A stretch of DNA of 20,631 bases from an uncultured Oscillospiraceae bacterium (GCA_910587505.1 CAJULD010000047.1:1-20631); one strand, 5' to 3'. Numbered from the stretch's first letter, positions 6,516 through 14,905 are shown. Notes: generated from the sequence alone by a model not told the origin. A program made the numbers and translations.

Positions 6516-7283
6516 ATGAAGCTGGCTTTTTGGAAAAAAGGCGAGGATACGGCGGGGCAGGTGGATTTCAGCCGTCTGCCCCGCCATATCGCGATTATAC
6601 TGGATGGCAACGGCCGCTGGGCCAAGCGGCGGGGACTGCCCCGTACCGCCGGGCATAAGGTGGGGGCGGAGACCTTCCGCACCATCGCCACCTGTTGCCG
6701 GGACATCGGCATCGAATATCTGACTGTCTACGCCTTCTCCACCGAGAACTGGAAGCGGCCTGAAGACGAGGTGGACACCATTATGGTGCTGCTGAAGAAA
6801 TATCTGCTGGAGGCCATCGATACCATGGAGCGTGACAACGTGCGGCTGCGCTTCATGGGGGACCTGACGCCCTTGACCGCGGAGCTGAAGGGGCTGGTGG
6901 CGGAGTGCAACGCTATCTCAGAGCGCCTGACCGGGTGCCTGTGCAGCATCTGCATCAACTACGGCGGCCGTCCGGAGCTGGTCCACGCAGCCGCTGGTTT
7001 TGCAAAAGACTGTCAATCAGGCTCTGTCAACCCAGAAGACTTGACAGAGGAAATGCTCTCCGGTTACCTCTACTCCGCCGGAATTCCGGACCCGGACCTG
7101 CTCATCCGCCCCGGCGGGGAGCTGCGGCAGAGCAATTTTCTGCTGTGGCAGTGCGCCTACAGCGAGTTTTATTTCACCGATGTGCTGTGGCCCGACTTCT
7201 CCAGGGAGGAGCTCTACCGGGCCATCGCGGCCTACCAGCACCGTTCCCGCCGGTACGGCGGGCTGCAGGAGGGTTCGACATGA
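6516..7283 (+). CDS. uppS: Isoprenyl transferase (undecaprenyl diphosphate synthase)
   Basis: A 255-residue cis-prenyltransferase that condenses isopentenyl-PP units onto farnesyl-PP to make the undecaprenyl carrier for peptidoglycan and other polymers. Motifs: HIAIILDGNGRWA (24-36) with catalytic Asp30, TVYAFSTENWKRP, INYGGRPEL, and the C-terminal LIRPGGELRQSNFLLWQ with AYSEFYF. In better-known members that last motif reads RTSGE, so Pro and Gly here are a local variant. The start is uncertain: ATG 6516 sits only one base after GGAAGG, while TTG 6507 has no clear ribosome site; coupling to frr may explain this. The stop overlaps cdsA by four bases. The substrate comes from the MEP genes dxr and ispG downstream. 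Confidence 0.96.
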   Translation: MKLAFWKKGEDTAGQVDFSRLPRHIAIILDGNGRWAKRRGLPRTAGHKVGAETFRTIATCCRDIGIEYLTVYAFSTENWKRPEDEVDTIMVLLKKYLLEAIDTMERDNVRLRFMGDLTPLTAELKGLVAECNAISERLTGCLCSICINYGGRPELVHAAAGFAKDCQSGSVNPEDLTEEMLSGYLYSAGIPDPDLLIRPGGELRQSNFLLWQCAYSEFYFTDVLWPDFSREELYRAIAAYQHRSRRYGGLQEGST

Positions 7284-8083
7284 GATCAAGAATTTTAGTG
7301 GCGGCGGTGGGCGTGCCCGTCCTGCTGTATATTGTGCTGTGGGGGCGTCCTCTGCTGCTGCTGGGGGCGCTGGCGCTGCTGGCGGGTATTGGCGGCGGGG
7401 AAATGTACCGCTGCGTCAGCAAGGAGGCGGACCGCTTTCTCTCTGTGGCGGCCGTGTTCATCCCCTGCCTGACAGTGGGGTGCTGCTACAGCTGCCCGGA
7501 TTATGTGAGCTGGTGGTTTCTTCTGTCTACGCTGGCGGTGTTCGCCTACGCGGTGTGCAGGGGCGGAGCGGTGCGCTTTGACCAGATTTCAGCGGTACTC
7601 TTTGGCGGCATCGCCATTGGATATGCCTTTGCCGCCTTTTTACGCATATATGCCTCCGGCGTCAGCCGGGGATATCTGCTGCTTCCGTTTATCCTCAGTT
7701 TTGCCTGCGATACCTTCGCGTATTTCACCGGCCTTACCATCGGCAGGCATAAGCTGGCCCCCAGGGTCAGTCCTAAGAAGACGGTGGAGGGCGCCGTTGG
7801 CGGACTGGCCGGCAACGTGCTCTGCGGGCTGCTCTTTGCCTGGGTGATGAACCGCTGGTTCGGCGGGACGATCAGCTACGAGCCTATGGCGCTGCTGTCC
7901 CTGTTCTGCGGCGTGGTGGCCCAGATCGGAGATCTGAGCTTTTCCCTTATCAAGCGGGAGTTCGGCGTGAAGGACTACGGAAAGATCTTCCTGGCCCACG
8001 GCGGGGTGCTGGACCGGTTTGACAGCGTGCTGTTTGTGGTCCCCACTCTGGCGGCACTGATGCAGTTTTTGAATGTAACCTGA
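7280..8083 (+). CDS. cdsA: Phosphatidate cytidylyltransferase (CDP-diglyceride synthase)
   Basis: A 267-residue membrane enzyme that makes CDP-diacylglycerol from phosphatidate and CTP, the branch point for anionic and zwitterionic phospholipids. Many hydrophobic segments are visible from residue 3 on. The family signature is complete near the C-terminus: SLIKREFGVKDYGKIF followed by HGGVLDRFDS. The longer open frame upstream is only read-through inside uppS; AGGAGGG at 7267 places the start at ATG 7280. It overlaps uppS by four bases, the conserved arrangement. The next gene, a GNAT enzyme, is not normally part of this block. Confidence 0.96.
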   Translation: MRSRILVAAVGVPVLLYIVLWGRPLLLLGALALLAGIGGGEMYRCVSKEADRFLSVAAVFIPCLTVGCCYSCPDYVSWWFLLSTLAVFAYAVCRGGAVRFDQISAVLFGGIAIGYAFAAFLRIYASGVSRGYLLLPFILSFACDTFAYFTGLTIGRHKLAPRVSPKKTVEGAVGGLAGNVLCGLLFAWVMNRWFGGTISYEPMALLSLFCGVVAQIGDLSFSLIKREFGVKDYGKIFLAHGGVLDRFDSVLFVVPTLAALMQFLNVT

Positions 8084-8100
8084 AGGAGGCGCGGAAGGAA

Positions 8101-8544
8101 ATGAATTTCAGGGAGTCCATGCTGGACGAGCGGATCGCGGAAGCGCTGATGGATCTGTCTGTGGACTGGGAGGCGGAGGGAAGCTCCCACGGTTACCGGC
8201 GGAACGGGATCGAGGACCTGGAGGGAAACCGCGTTTTTCTTGCGGAGGAAAAGGGAGAGATCATCGGCTACCTCTTCGGCAAGCTGGAAAAAGCGAAAAC
8301 CACAAGCTCCGTCATGCCGGAGGGGACCGCCTGCTTCGAGGTGGAGGAGCTCTACGTGAAGCCCGCGTACCGCTCCCAGGGCGTGGGCTCCGCGCTGTTC
8401 CGGTACGCGGAGGATGCCGTCCGGCCGGAGGCGGAGTTTCTCACGCTGGGCACGGCCACAAAAAACTTCCGGTCAATTCTCCATTTCTATATCGACGAGC
8501 TGGGCATGGAGTTCTGGAGCGCGCGGCTCTTTAAGAAACTTTGA
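8101..8544 (+). CDS. GNAT-family N-acetyltransferase
   Basis: A 147-residue protein. The acetyl-CoA-binding motif A is seen at about residues 80-105: a CFEVEELYVKPAYRSQGVGSALF stretch with the R/Q-x-x-G-x-G/A-type loop RSQGVGS. The preceding VFLAEEKGEIIGYLFGKLE matches the usual beta strands 2-4, and the F-x-x-x-Y-x-x-E-L-G-M-E-F end is also typical. The acceptor is unknown; GNAT enzymes modify proteins, amines or drugs. It has an AAGGAGG site at 8083, lies 17 bases after cdsA and 16 before dxr, and is therefore probably in the operon, separating two genes that are often adjacent in related genomes. Confidence 0.9.
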   Translation: MNFRESMLDERIAEALMDLSVDWEAEGSSHGYRRNGIEDLEGNRVFLAEEKGEIIGYLFGKLEKAKTTSSVMPEGTACFEVEELYVKPAYRSQGVGSALFRYAEDAVRPEAEFLTLGTATKNFRSILHFYIDELGMEFWSARLFKKL

Positions 8545-8560
8545 CCGGTAAGGAGGCTAT

Positions 8561-9709
8561 ATGGTACAGACGATCTCTCTTCTGGGGTCCACCGGTTCCA
8601 TCGGCCGGCAGACGCTGGACGTCTGCCGGGAGCAGGGCATCCGGGTGGCCGCGCTGACGGCAAGAAACAGCATCGGTCTGCTGGAGGAGCAGGCCCGTGA
8701 ATTTCGCCCCCGGCTGGTGGCGGTGAGCGAGCTGGAGCCTGCCCTGGAGCTGGCGAAGCGGCTGGCGGGGCTGGACGTCGAGGTGGCCTACGGCCTGGAG
8801 GGCCTGCGCCGGGTGGCGTCCCTGCCGGAGAGCGAGGCGGTGGTCACCGCCGTGGTGGGCATGGCGGCGCTGTGGCCCACCATGGCTGCCATCGAGGCGG
8901 GCAAACGGGTGGCCTTCGCCAACAAGGAAACCCTGGTCTGCGCCGGGGAGCTGGTGATGGAGGCCGCCAGGCGGTACGGGGCGGAGATCATCCCCGTGGA
9001 CAGTGAGCACTCCGCCATCTTCCAGTGCCTGCAGGGGTCCCGGGACCGGGGGGAGATCAAAAGGCTGATCCTGACCTGCTCCGGCGGGCCCTTCTTCGGC
9101 CTGCGCCGGGAGGAGATCAGTAAAAAGACCAAGGCCGACGCCCTCCGCCACCCCAACTGGTCCATGGGAGAGAAGATCACCATCGACTGCGCCACCCTGA
9201 TGAACAAGGGCCTGGAGTTCATCGAGGCCATGCGGCTGTTCCGGGTGACGCCAGAGCAGGTGGAGGTGGTGATCCACCGTCAGAGCATCATTCACTCCAT
9301 GGTGGAGTTCCGGGACGGAGCGGTCCTCGCGCAGATGGGGACCCCGGATATGCGCCTGCCCATCCGGTACGCGCTGACCTGCCCGGACCGGAAGCAGTCG
9401 GCGCTTCCGCCGCTGGATCTGCTGCAATGTCCCCCGCTGACCTTTGCCCCGCCGGATCTGGAGGCGTTTCCCTGCCTGCGAATGGCCATGGACTGCGCCA
9501 GAACCGGCGGCGCCAGCTGCGCGGTGCTCAACGGGGCCAACGAGGCGGCGGTGGAGCTGTTCCGGCGGGAGAGAATTTCTCTTGGACAAATTCCGGAACT
9601 GGTGGCGGAAGCCCTGGATAAAATTCCCAATGTCAGCCGCCCTGCCATGGAGGACATTCTGGAGGCGGACCGGCAGGCCAGAGAATGCGTCACAAAGGCG
9701 GTTCAGTAA
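8561..9709 (+). CDS. dxr: 1-deoxy-D-xylulose 5-phosphate reductoisomerase
   Basis: A 382-residue cytoplasmic enzyme of the MEP pathway that converts DXP to 2-C-methyl-D-erythritol 4-phosphate using NADPH and a divalent metal. Motifs: GSTGSIG (NADPH loop, 8-14), FANKETLVCAGE, the metal and substrate segment PVDSEHSAIFQCL, MGEKITIDCATLMNKGLEFIEA, and HRQSIIHSMVEF with QMGTPDMRLPI. The length is normal. TAAGGAGG at 8549-8556 precedes the ATG by four bases. The stop overlaps the next ATG by one base (TAATG). Together with ispG downstream it supplies the isoprenoid units used by uppS upstream. Confidence 0.98.
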   Translation: MVQTISLLGSTGSIGRQTLDVCREQGIRVAALTARNSIGLLEEQAREFRPRLVAVSELEPALELAKRLAGLDVEVAYGLEGLRRVASLPESEAVVTAVVGMAALWPTMAAIEAGKRVAFANKETLVCAGELVMEAARRYGAEIIPVDSEHSAIFQCLQGSRDRGEIKRLILTCSGGPFFGLRREEISKKTKADALRHPNWSMGEKITIDCATLMNKGLEFIEAMRLFRVTPEQVEVVIHRQSIIHSMVEFRDGAVLAQMGTPDMRLPIRYALTCPDRKQSALPPLDLLQCPPLTFAPPDLEAFPCLRMAMDCARTGGASCAVLNGANEAAVELFRRERISLGQIPELVAEALDKIPNVSRPAMEDILEADRQARECVTKAVQ

Positions 9710-10512
9710 TGGATTTTGGAATGCCCACCCTGATCGAACTGCGGTCGTTGGAAGACTGTGCGAAGCTGTGCCGGGAGCTGGGACTGCAATTTGTGGAGCT
9801 GAATATGAACCTGCCCCGGTATCAGACGGACCGGATCGACCTGGAGACGTTTCGGAGGATCAGGGAGCGGTATGGCGTCTATTTTACCCTCCATCTGGAC
9901 GAAAATCTGAATCCCTGCGATTTCAACCCGCGGATTGCCCGGGCGTACCGGCAGACTGCGGAGGACGCCGCCGCCCTGGCGCGGTCGCTGGACATGCCGG
10001 TTTTGAATATGCACCTGTCCCGGGGCGTATACTTTACATTGCCGGAGCGAAAGGTGTTTCTGTTCGATGCATACCGGGAGCGGTATCTGTCGGATATGCG
10101 GATCTTCCGGGACCGGTGCCAGGAGGCAGTGAGGGGAGCGGATGTCAAAATCTGTATCGAAAACAGCGGCGGATTCGCGGACTTTCAGCTGGAGGCACTG
10201 GACCTGCTGCTGGAAAGCCCGGCTTTCGCCCTGACCTTTGACATCGGACATAACCACGCCATTGGCGGCGCAGACGAACCGCATATCCTGAAGCGGCGGA
10301 ACCGTCTGGCGCACTTCCATTTGCATGATGCCCAGGGGAAAAAGAACCATTTGCCCCTGGGAACCGGCGAGGTGGACGTAGACAGATACCTGGCTCTGGC
10401 TGGCGCCCATCGCTGCCGCATTGTCCTGGAGACCAAGACCGTGGAGGGGCTGCGCCAGTCCGTGGCGTTCCTCCAAAGCAAAACGCAGTTTTGCGAAAAA
10501 AGTTCTTTTTGA
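9709..10512 (+). CDS. Xylose isomerase-like TIM-barrel protein (sugar phosphate isomerase/epimerase family)
   Basis: A 267-residue protein with the AP-endonuclease-2/xylose-isomerase TIM-barrel pattern: LGLQFVELNMN (strand 2), FTLHLDENLNP, LNMHLSRG, KICIENSGGF, FALTFDIGHNH, LAHFHLHDAQG and RIVLETKT. The Glu, Asp-x-Gly-His, His-x-His-Asp and final Glu are the expected metal ligands, so it is probably an active metalloenzyme. Sugar isomerase, epimerase and endonuclease IV-like activities all share this fold; I cannot choose. An ATG at 9685 inside dxr lacks support; AAAGGCGG at 9694 fits the ATG at 9709, which overlaps the dxr stop. The C-terminal codons and stop lie in repeat copy D. The gene splits the usual dxr-rseP pair. 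Confidence 0.85.
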   Translation: MDFGMPTLIELRSLEDCAKLCRELGLQFVELNMNLPRYQTDRIDLETFRRIRERYGVYFTLHLDENLNPCDFNPRIARAYRQTAEDAAALARSLDMPVLNMHLSRGVYFTLPERKVFLFDAYRERYLSDMRIFRDRCQEAVRGADVKICIENSGGFADFQLEALDLLLESPAFALTFDIGHNHAIGGADEPHILKRRNRLAHFHLHDAQGKKNHLPLGTGEVDVDRYLALAGAHRCRIVLETKTVEGLRQSVAFLQSKTQFCEKSSF

Positions 10513-10537
10513 TACTTTTTCTTTTAAGAAAAAGTAT
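10495..10537 (-). repeat. Dispersed intergenic repeat, copy D (inverted, short)
   Basis: Read on the minus strand it is a hairpin (ATACTTTTTCT with AGAAAAAGTAT, four-base loop), then CAAAAAGAACTTTTTT. It aligns without gaps to the first 43 bases of copy B with about eight differences. It covers the last codons and stop of the TIM-barrel gene and most of the gap before rseP, inside an operon. Confidence 0.7.
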
Positions 10538-10566
10538 GATTACCTTCCGGAAAGGCACTTCGTTTT

Positions 10567-11628
10567 ATGTATATCATCCTTGCGATTCTGCTCTTCGGCG
10601 TTCTGATCGCCGCCCACGAGTGGGGCCATTTTATCGCCGCGCGGCTGTGCGGCGTCACCGTCCACGAATTTGCCATCGGCATGGGGCCCCTCCTTTGGAA
10701 GAAGGAAGGGAAAAAGGGGACCATGTTCTCCGTCCGGGCCCTGCCCATCGGCGGCTTCTGCGCCATGGAGGGAGAGGAGGAGGAATCCGACGATCCCCAC
10801 AGCCTCCATAACCAGGGGTTCTGGAAAAAGATTCTGGTGTTTGCCGCCGGCGCGATCATGAACTTCCTGGTGGGGGTGCTGATCGTTTTGATCCTCAACT
10901 TCCAGGCGGCGGGCTTCCTGGTCCCTGTGGCCGCCGGGTGCGCTCCGGAATTTGAGGAGGTCAACGGCGCGGCGCTGCTGGAAGGGGACGAGTTCTATTC
11001 CATCAACGGTTCCCGGGTATATCTGGCCAACGATATCGACCTGCTCCTTATGCTGGCACGGCGGGAGCCTGTCGATCTGGTGGTCCTGCGGGACGGGGAA
11101 AAGGTGGAATTCCGAAATCTGGCGGTGGGGACCTTCAGCGACAGCGAGGGGAATCCTTACGAGGGCTATGGGTTTTACCGCTCCGCCGTGGTGAAGGAGG
11201 CCACGCTGGGGACCAGACTGCAATATACCTGGTACAACTCCATCGACTTTGTCCGGACGGTCTGGTTCAGCCTGAAAATGCTGGTTACCGGCGGCGCGGG
11301 GGTCGGCGACCTGAGCGGGCCGGTGGGCATCGTGTCCACCATCAATGAGGTAGGAGCCCAGAGCGCCAGCATCGCCGACGCCCTGGCGAACATCGCCTAT
11401 TTCGGTGCCATGATCGCGGTCAATCTGGCGGTGATGAACCTGCTGCCCATTCCCGCCCTGGACGGGGGACACATTATGTTCCTGGTGGTGTCCACCATCG
11501 GGGAAAAGGCGTTCCACAAAAAGATTCCCATGAAATATGAGGCCGCCGTCAACATGGTGTTTCTGGCCCTGCTGATGGGACTGATGCTGTTTGTTACCTT
11601 CAACGACGTGATGAAGCTGATACATTGA
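10567..11628 (+). CDS. rseP: Site-2 membrane metalloprotease, RseP/RasP (M50) family
   Basis: A 353-residue integral membrane zinc protease that cuts proteins within or next to the membrane, such as anti-sigma factors and leftover signal peptides (RasP in Bacillus). HEWGH (17-21) in the first transmembrane segment supplies two zinc ligands and Glu18; NLLPIPALDGGH supplies the third ligand, Asp299. A PDZ-like domain lies between, about residues 115-195 (EEVNGAALLEGDEFYSINGSRV). The C-terminus is hydrophobic. The start has GGAAAGG at 10549, eleven bases away. Downstream, ispG begins 11 bases after the stop. dxr-rseP-ispG is a conserved block, here interrupted by one gene and a repeat. Confidence 0.96.
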   Translation: MYIILAILLFGVLIAAHEWGHFIAARLCGVTVHEFAIGMGPLLWKKEGKKGTMFSVRALPIGGFCAMEGEEEESDDPHSLHNQGFWKKILVFAAGAIMNFLVGVLIVLILNFQAAGFLVPVAAGCAPEFEEVNGAALLEGDEFYSINGSRVYLANDIDLLLMLARREPVDLVVLRDGEKVEFRNLAVGTFSDSEGNPYEGYGFYRSAVVKEATLGTRLQYTWYNSIDFVRTVWFSLKMLVTGGAGVGDLSGPVGIVSTINEVGAQSASIADALANIAYFGAMIAVNLAVMNLLPIPALDGGHIMFLVVSTIGEKAFHKKIPMKYEAAVNMVFLALLMGLMLFVTFNDVMKLIH

Positions 11629-11639
11629 GGAGGCGCGCT

Positions 11640-12680
11640 GTGACAAAGCGGATGATGATCGGGGCCGTCCCCCTGGGAGGGGGCGCGCCCGTTTCCATTC
11701 AGTCCATGTGCAATACCAAAACCGATAACGTCCCGGCCACCGTGGAACAGATTCTCCGCCTGGAGGAGGCGGGGTGCGAGATCGTCCGTGTGGCCGTGCC
11801 GGACATGGCGGCGGCAAAGGCCGTCGGTGCAATCCGGAGCCGGATTCATATCCCCCTGGTGGCGGACATTCATTTTGACTATAAGCTGGCCCTGGAGTGC
11901 GCAGGGCAGGGAATCGATAAAATCCGCATCAACCCCGGCAACATCGGCGGAGAGGACCGGGTGAAGGCGGTGGCGGACGCCTGCCGGGAGAGAAAGATCC
12001 CCATCCGCATCGGGGTCAACGGGGGCTCGCTGGAAAAGGAGCTGCTGAAAAAGTACGGCGCCGTCACGGCGGAGGCGCTGGCGGAGAGCGCCCTGGGCCA
12101 CGCGGCCCTGCTGGAGAAGTTTGATTTTACCGATATCTGCATCTCCGTAAAGTGTTCCTCCGTCCCGGTGACCGTAAGGGCCTGCCGGCTGCTGAGCGAG
12201 AGATGTGCTTACCCTCTGCATCTTGGCGTTACCGAGGCGGGCACGCCCTCCATGGGGATGATTAAATCCGCCATGGGTATTGGCGGCCTGCTGTGCCTGG
12301 GGATCGGGGATACCCTGCGGGTTACTCTGACGGCGGACCCGGTGGAGGAGGTTTATGCGGCGAAAAAAATCCTTCTGGCCGCCGGGCTGCGGCAGGAGGG
12401 GCCCAATGTCATCGCCTGTCCCACCTGCGGCAGGACCAATATCGACCTGATCCCCATGGCAGAGGAGGTGGAGCGCCGTCTGGCGGACTGTACGAAACCG
12501 ATCACTGTGGCGGTTATGGGCTGCGTGGTAAACGGACCCGGCGAGGCCGCCGCCGCCGACGTGGGGATTGCCGGAGGAAAGGGGGAGGGCCTGCTCTTCC
12601 GCCGGGGAGAGATTCTGCGGAAGGTCCCCCAGGAGAAGCTGGTAGACGAGCTGATGGCAGAGATTGCCAGATTGCAGTAG
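11640..12680 (+). CDS. ispG: 4-hydroxy-3-methylbut-2-en-1-yl diphosphate synthase
   Basis: A 346-residue iron-sulphur enzyme of the MEP pathway that reduces methylerythritol cyclodiphosphate to HMBPP. The N-terminal TIM barrel shows VSIQSMCNT, VRVAVPDMAAA, PLVADIHFDYKLAL, KIRINPGNIGG and RIGVNGGSLE. The C-terminal reductase domain carries the cluster ligands CPTC (Cys260 and Cys263) and GCVVNGPGE (Cys295 and the Glu). An in-frame TTG at 11625 overlaps the rseP stop, but GAGGAGG at 11627-11633 points to GTG 11640, giving the usual length for this short bacterial type. It is the last recognisable member of the isoprenoid/lipid operon. Confidence 0.97.
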   Translation: MTKRMMIGAVPLGGGAPVSIQSMCNTKTDNVPATVEQILRLEEAGCEIVRVAVPDMAAAKAVGAIRSRIHIPLVADIHFDYKLALECAGQGIDKIRINPGNIGGEDRVKAVADACRERKIPIRIGVNGGSLEKELLKKYGAVTAEALAESALGHAALLEKFDFTDICISVKCSSVPVTVRACRLLSERCAYPLHLGVTEAGTPSMGMIKSAMGIGGLLCLGIGDTLRVTLTADPVEEVYAAKKILLAAGLRQEGPNVIACPTCGRTNIDLIPMAEEVERRLADCTKPITVAVMGCVVNGPGEAAAADVGIAGGKGEGLLFRRGEILRKVPQEKLVDELMAEIARLQ

Positions 12681-12716
12681 AAATTTTTTTGAAATCCGGG
12701 GAACAATTACCATAGA

Positions 12717-12749
12717 CGTCCGTCTAATGGGTGGTCCGGTTAGCGGACG
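12717..12749 (+). other. Stem-loop between ispG and the lipoprotein gene
   Basis: CGTCCG-T-CTAA pairs with TTAGCGGACG (10 bp, one bulged base) around a 12-base loop, ending 15 bases before the ribosome site. No U-tract follows. It may be a processing or regulatory structure in the untranslated region. Confidence 0.4.
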
Positions 12750-12774
12750 AATGAAAAACACCTTGGAGGTACAC

Positions 12775-13284
12775 ATGAAAAGACTGACTACTCTGTTTTT
12801 GAGCCTGACCCTCTTGCTGACGCTGTCCGTCTGCGGCGGAGGCGGAAACGGTGGGCAGAGCACGGAAGCCCCCGACCTGAAAAAGTATTACGAGGACTTT
12901 ATGGCGTCTCTGGGGGCGGACAACCAACCCGCCATGATGGATCTGACCGAGGATGGGAGCCGGGAGGCGATTGAGAGCTTTTTCCCCGGACTGAGCGCCT
13001 GTGTGGACGGGGCCAGGCAGGCCGTGGTGCAGACGGCGGCCATCACCTCGGTCGCCTGTGAGTTTGTTCTGCTGGAGCTGGCGAGCGAGCAGGATGCCGA
13101 GGCGGCGGGGGCCATTCTGCAAAGCCGGGTGGACAGCCAGGTGGGCGGCGGGGCCTTCTACCCTGAAACTGCCCTTGCCTGGGAGAGCGCCTTTGTCGCC
13201 GTCAAAGGAAACGTGGCGGCCCTCATTGTCGTCCAGGGGGACCAGGACCGGGCGGTAGAGGCGTTTAACGCCCTGTTCGCATAA
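12775..13284 (+). CDS. Small lipoprotein, DUF4358-like
   Basis: A 169-residue protein with a clear lipoprotein signal: MKRLTT, a hydrophobic leucine-rich core and the lipobox LSVC at Cys20, then a flexible Gly-rich linker. The mature part (LKKYYEDFMASLG, then VACEFVLLELASEQDAEAAGAILQSRVDSQ, FYPET and a final strand before VEAFNALF) resembles DUF4358, a family of unknown function in Clostridia; I judge this from pattern memory only. A longer frame reaches back into ispG, but GGAGG at 12765, five bases before ATG 12775, and the signal peptide fix the start. It sits between ispG and the MBOAT gene and ends at a terminator hairpin. Confidence 0.8.
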   Translation: MKRLTTLFLSLTLLLTLSVCGGGGNGGQSTEAPDLKKYYEDFMASLGADNQPAMMDLTEDGSREAIESFFPGLSACVDGARQAVVQTAAITSVACEFVLLELASEQDAEAAGAILQSRVDSQVGGGAFYPETALAWESAFVAVKGNVAALIVVQGDQDRAVEAFNALFA

Positions 13285-13294
13285 AAATGCACCC

Positions 13295-13331
13295 GGGGGC
13301 ATACATGTGGCTTCACGTGTATGCCCCTTTT
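13295..13331 (+). terminator. Intrinsic terminator after the lipoprotein gene
   Basis: A 14-bp stem (13296-13309 with 13314-13327, one G-T pair) is followed by TTTT, 11 bases after the stop codon. The ribosome site of the MBOAT gene begins ten bases further on, so read-through rather than a new promoter may supply that gene. Confidence 0.7.
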
Positions 13332-13349
13332 GACAGGAGAGAAGGAGAC

Positions 13350-14735
13350 ATGATCTTTTCCAGTTTGCCCTTTCTGTTTTTTTATCTGACGACGGTGCTG
13401 GCCGTGTACAAGCTCTCGCCCCTGAAGCTGCGGAACCTGGTTTTGCTGCTGGTCAGCCTGTTTTTCTACGGCTGGGGAGAGCCGGTGTACATTCTCATCA
13501 TGCTTTTGTCCATCGTGGTGGATTATGTCCACGGGATGCTGGTGGAGCGGTGGCGGTCAGACGACCGGAAGGCCCGGCGGGCGGTGGTGTCGTCGGTGTT
13601 CTTCAATCTGGCGATTCTGATCTTTTTCAAATACTGGGACTTCATCGCCGGAAATGTGAACGCCCTGACGGGGCTGCATTTACCGGTGCCGGGCCTGCCG
13701 CTGCCCATCGGCATCAGCTTTTACACCTTCCAGACCATGAGCTACACCATCGACGTCTACCGCCGGGATGCGCCGGTGCAGAAAAACCCCGTCACCTTCG
13801 GCGCGTATGTGACCCTGTTTCCCCAGCTGATTGCCGGCCCCATCGTCCGCTACAAGTCCGTGGCGGACCAGCTGGAGAACCGGCGGGAGGATCTGGAGAA
13901 GTTCGTCTCCGGTATCCGGCGCTTTCTGGTGGGCGCGGCGAAAAAGGTACTGCTGGCCAACGCCATCGGGCAGCTGTGGGACCAGTCCCTGGCGTCGGAG
14001 AGCCTGACGGCGGTGGGCGCGTGGCTGGGACTGGCGGCCTACGCCTTCCAGATCTATTTTGACTTTTCCGGCTACAGCGATATGGCCATCGGCCTTGGGC
14101 GGATGCTGGGCTTTGATTTCCTGGAGAACTTCAACTATCCCTATATCTCAAAATCCGTGGTGGAGTTCTGGAAGCGCTGGCACATCTCCCTGACCACCTG
14201 GTTCCGGGAATACGTCTATTTCCCCCTGGGCGGCAACCGGGTGCCGAAGTGGAAATGGATTCGGAATATTCTGACCGTCTGGCTGCTGACCGGCATCTGG
14301 CACGGCGCAGGATGGAATTTCCTGCTGTGGGGGCTCTATTACGGTGTGTGGATGCTCTCGGAGCGCCTGTTTCTGGGGAAATGGCTGGAGAAGCTGCCGG
14401 GAGCCCTCCGGCACGTCTACGCCATGTTCATTGTTCTCATCGGCTGGGCGCTGTTTGCCGTGGAGGATCTGGGGCGGCTGGGGGGCTATATGACGTCCCT
14501 CTTCGGCGGGAGCGGCCTGTTCAGCGCGGTGGATGGCTACCGGCTGCGGACGTATCTGCCCACGCTGGTGATTCTGACCGTCGCCTCCACGCCATGGATG
14601 AAAAATTTGTGGGAGAGTCTGGGGGAGAGAACGCGCTCCGTCCTGACGCCGCTGCTGACTCTGGCGTCGCTGGTCCTGTGCACGGCGTCGCTGGTGGACG
14701 CGGGGTATAATCCGTTCCTGTATTTCCGGTTCTGA
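13350..14735 (+). CDS. MBOAT-family O-acyltransferase (AlgI/PatA-like)
   Basis: A 461-residue polytopic membrane protein with about ten hydrophobic segments. Family marks are LPLPIGISFYTFQTMSY, LFPQLIAGPIVRY, FQIYFDFSGYSDMAIGLGRMLGF, FWKRWHISLTTWFREYVYFPLGG and TGIWHGAGWNFLLWG, which contains the catalytic His. AlgI-type enzymes pass acetyl groups across the membrane to exopolysaccharides or peptidoglycan with the help of an extracytoplasmic partner. The DHHW protein encoded downstream is such a candidate partner. GAAGGAG at 13341 sets the ATG at 13350; an upstream in-frame start at 13287 would run through the terminator hairpin. Repeat copy B begins two bases after the stop. Confidence 0.94.
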   Translation: MIFSSLPFLFFYLTTVLAVYKLSPLKLRNLVLLLVSLFFYGWGEPVYILIMLLSIVVDYVHGMLVERWRSDDRKARRAVVSSVFFNLAILIFFKYWDFIAGNVNALTGLHLPVPGLPLPIGISFYTFQTMSYTIDVYRRDAPVQKNPVTFGAYVTLFPQLIAGPIVRYKSVADQLENRREDLEKFVSGIRRFLVGAAKKVLLANAIGQLWDQSLASESLTAVGAWLGLAAYAFQIYFDFSGYSDMAIGLGRMLGFDFLENFNYPYISKSVVEFWKRWHISLTTWFREYVYFPLGGNRVPKWKWIRNILTVWLLTGIWHGAGWNFLLWGLYYGVWMLSERLFLGKWLEKLPGALRHVYAMFIVLIGWALFAVEDLGRLGGYMTSLFGGSGLFSAVDGYRLRTYLPTLVILTVASTPWMKNLWESLGERTRSVLTPLLTLASLVLCTASLVDAGYNPFLYFRF

Positions 14736-14736
14736 G

Positions 14737-14868
14737 AAATTCTTTTTCCTGAACGAAAAAGTGGCAAGAGGAACTTTGGGGAAGGATATATTTTGCCTCG
14801 CAGGAAAATTTCCTGAAAGTTTGGGACTGCTTTTTTCAGAGGGCGGCGGGGCCAGGGCGAAGCCCTGC
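14737..14868 (+). repeat. Dispersed intergenic repeat, copy B
   Basis: It starts two bases after the MBOAT stop codon: hairpin CTTTTTC with GAAAAAG around CTGAAC, then GAGGAACTTTGGGG, ATATATTTTG, AAAATTTCCTGAAAG, TTTTTTCAGA, and a GC-rich end with CAGGGC-GAA-GCCCTG. The block order matches copy A (2090) and the outer blocks match copy C (19407). The 170-base gap between the MBOAT and DHHW genes is almost entirely this element. Confidence 0.75.
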
Positions 14869-14905
14869 CGGGACCAGTATTTTTATATAAAAGGGGAGAG
14901 AATCT

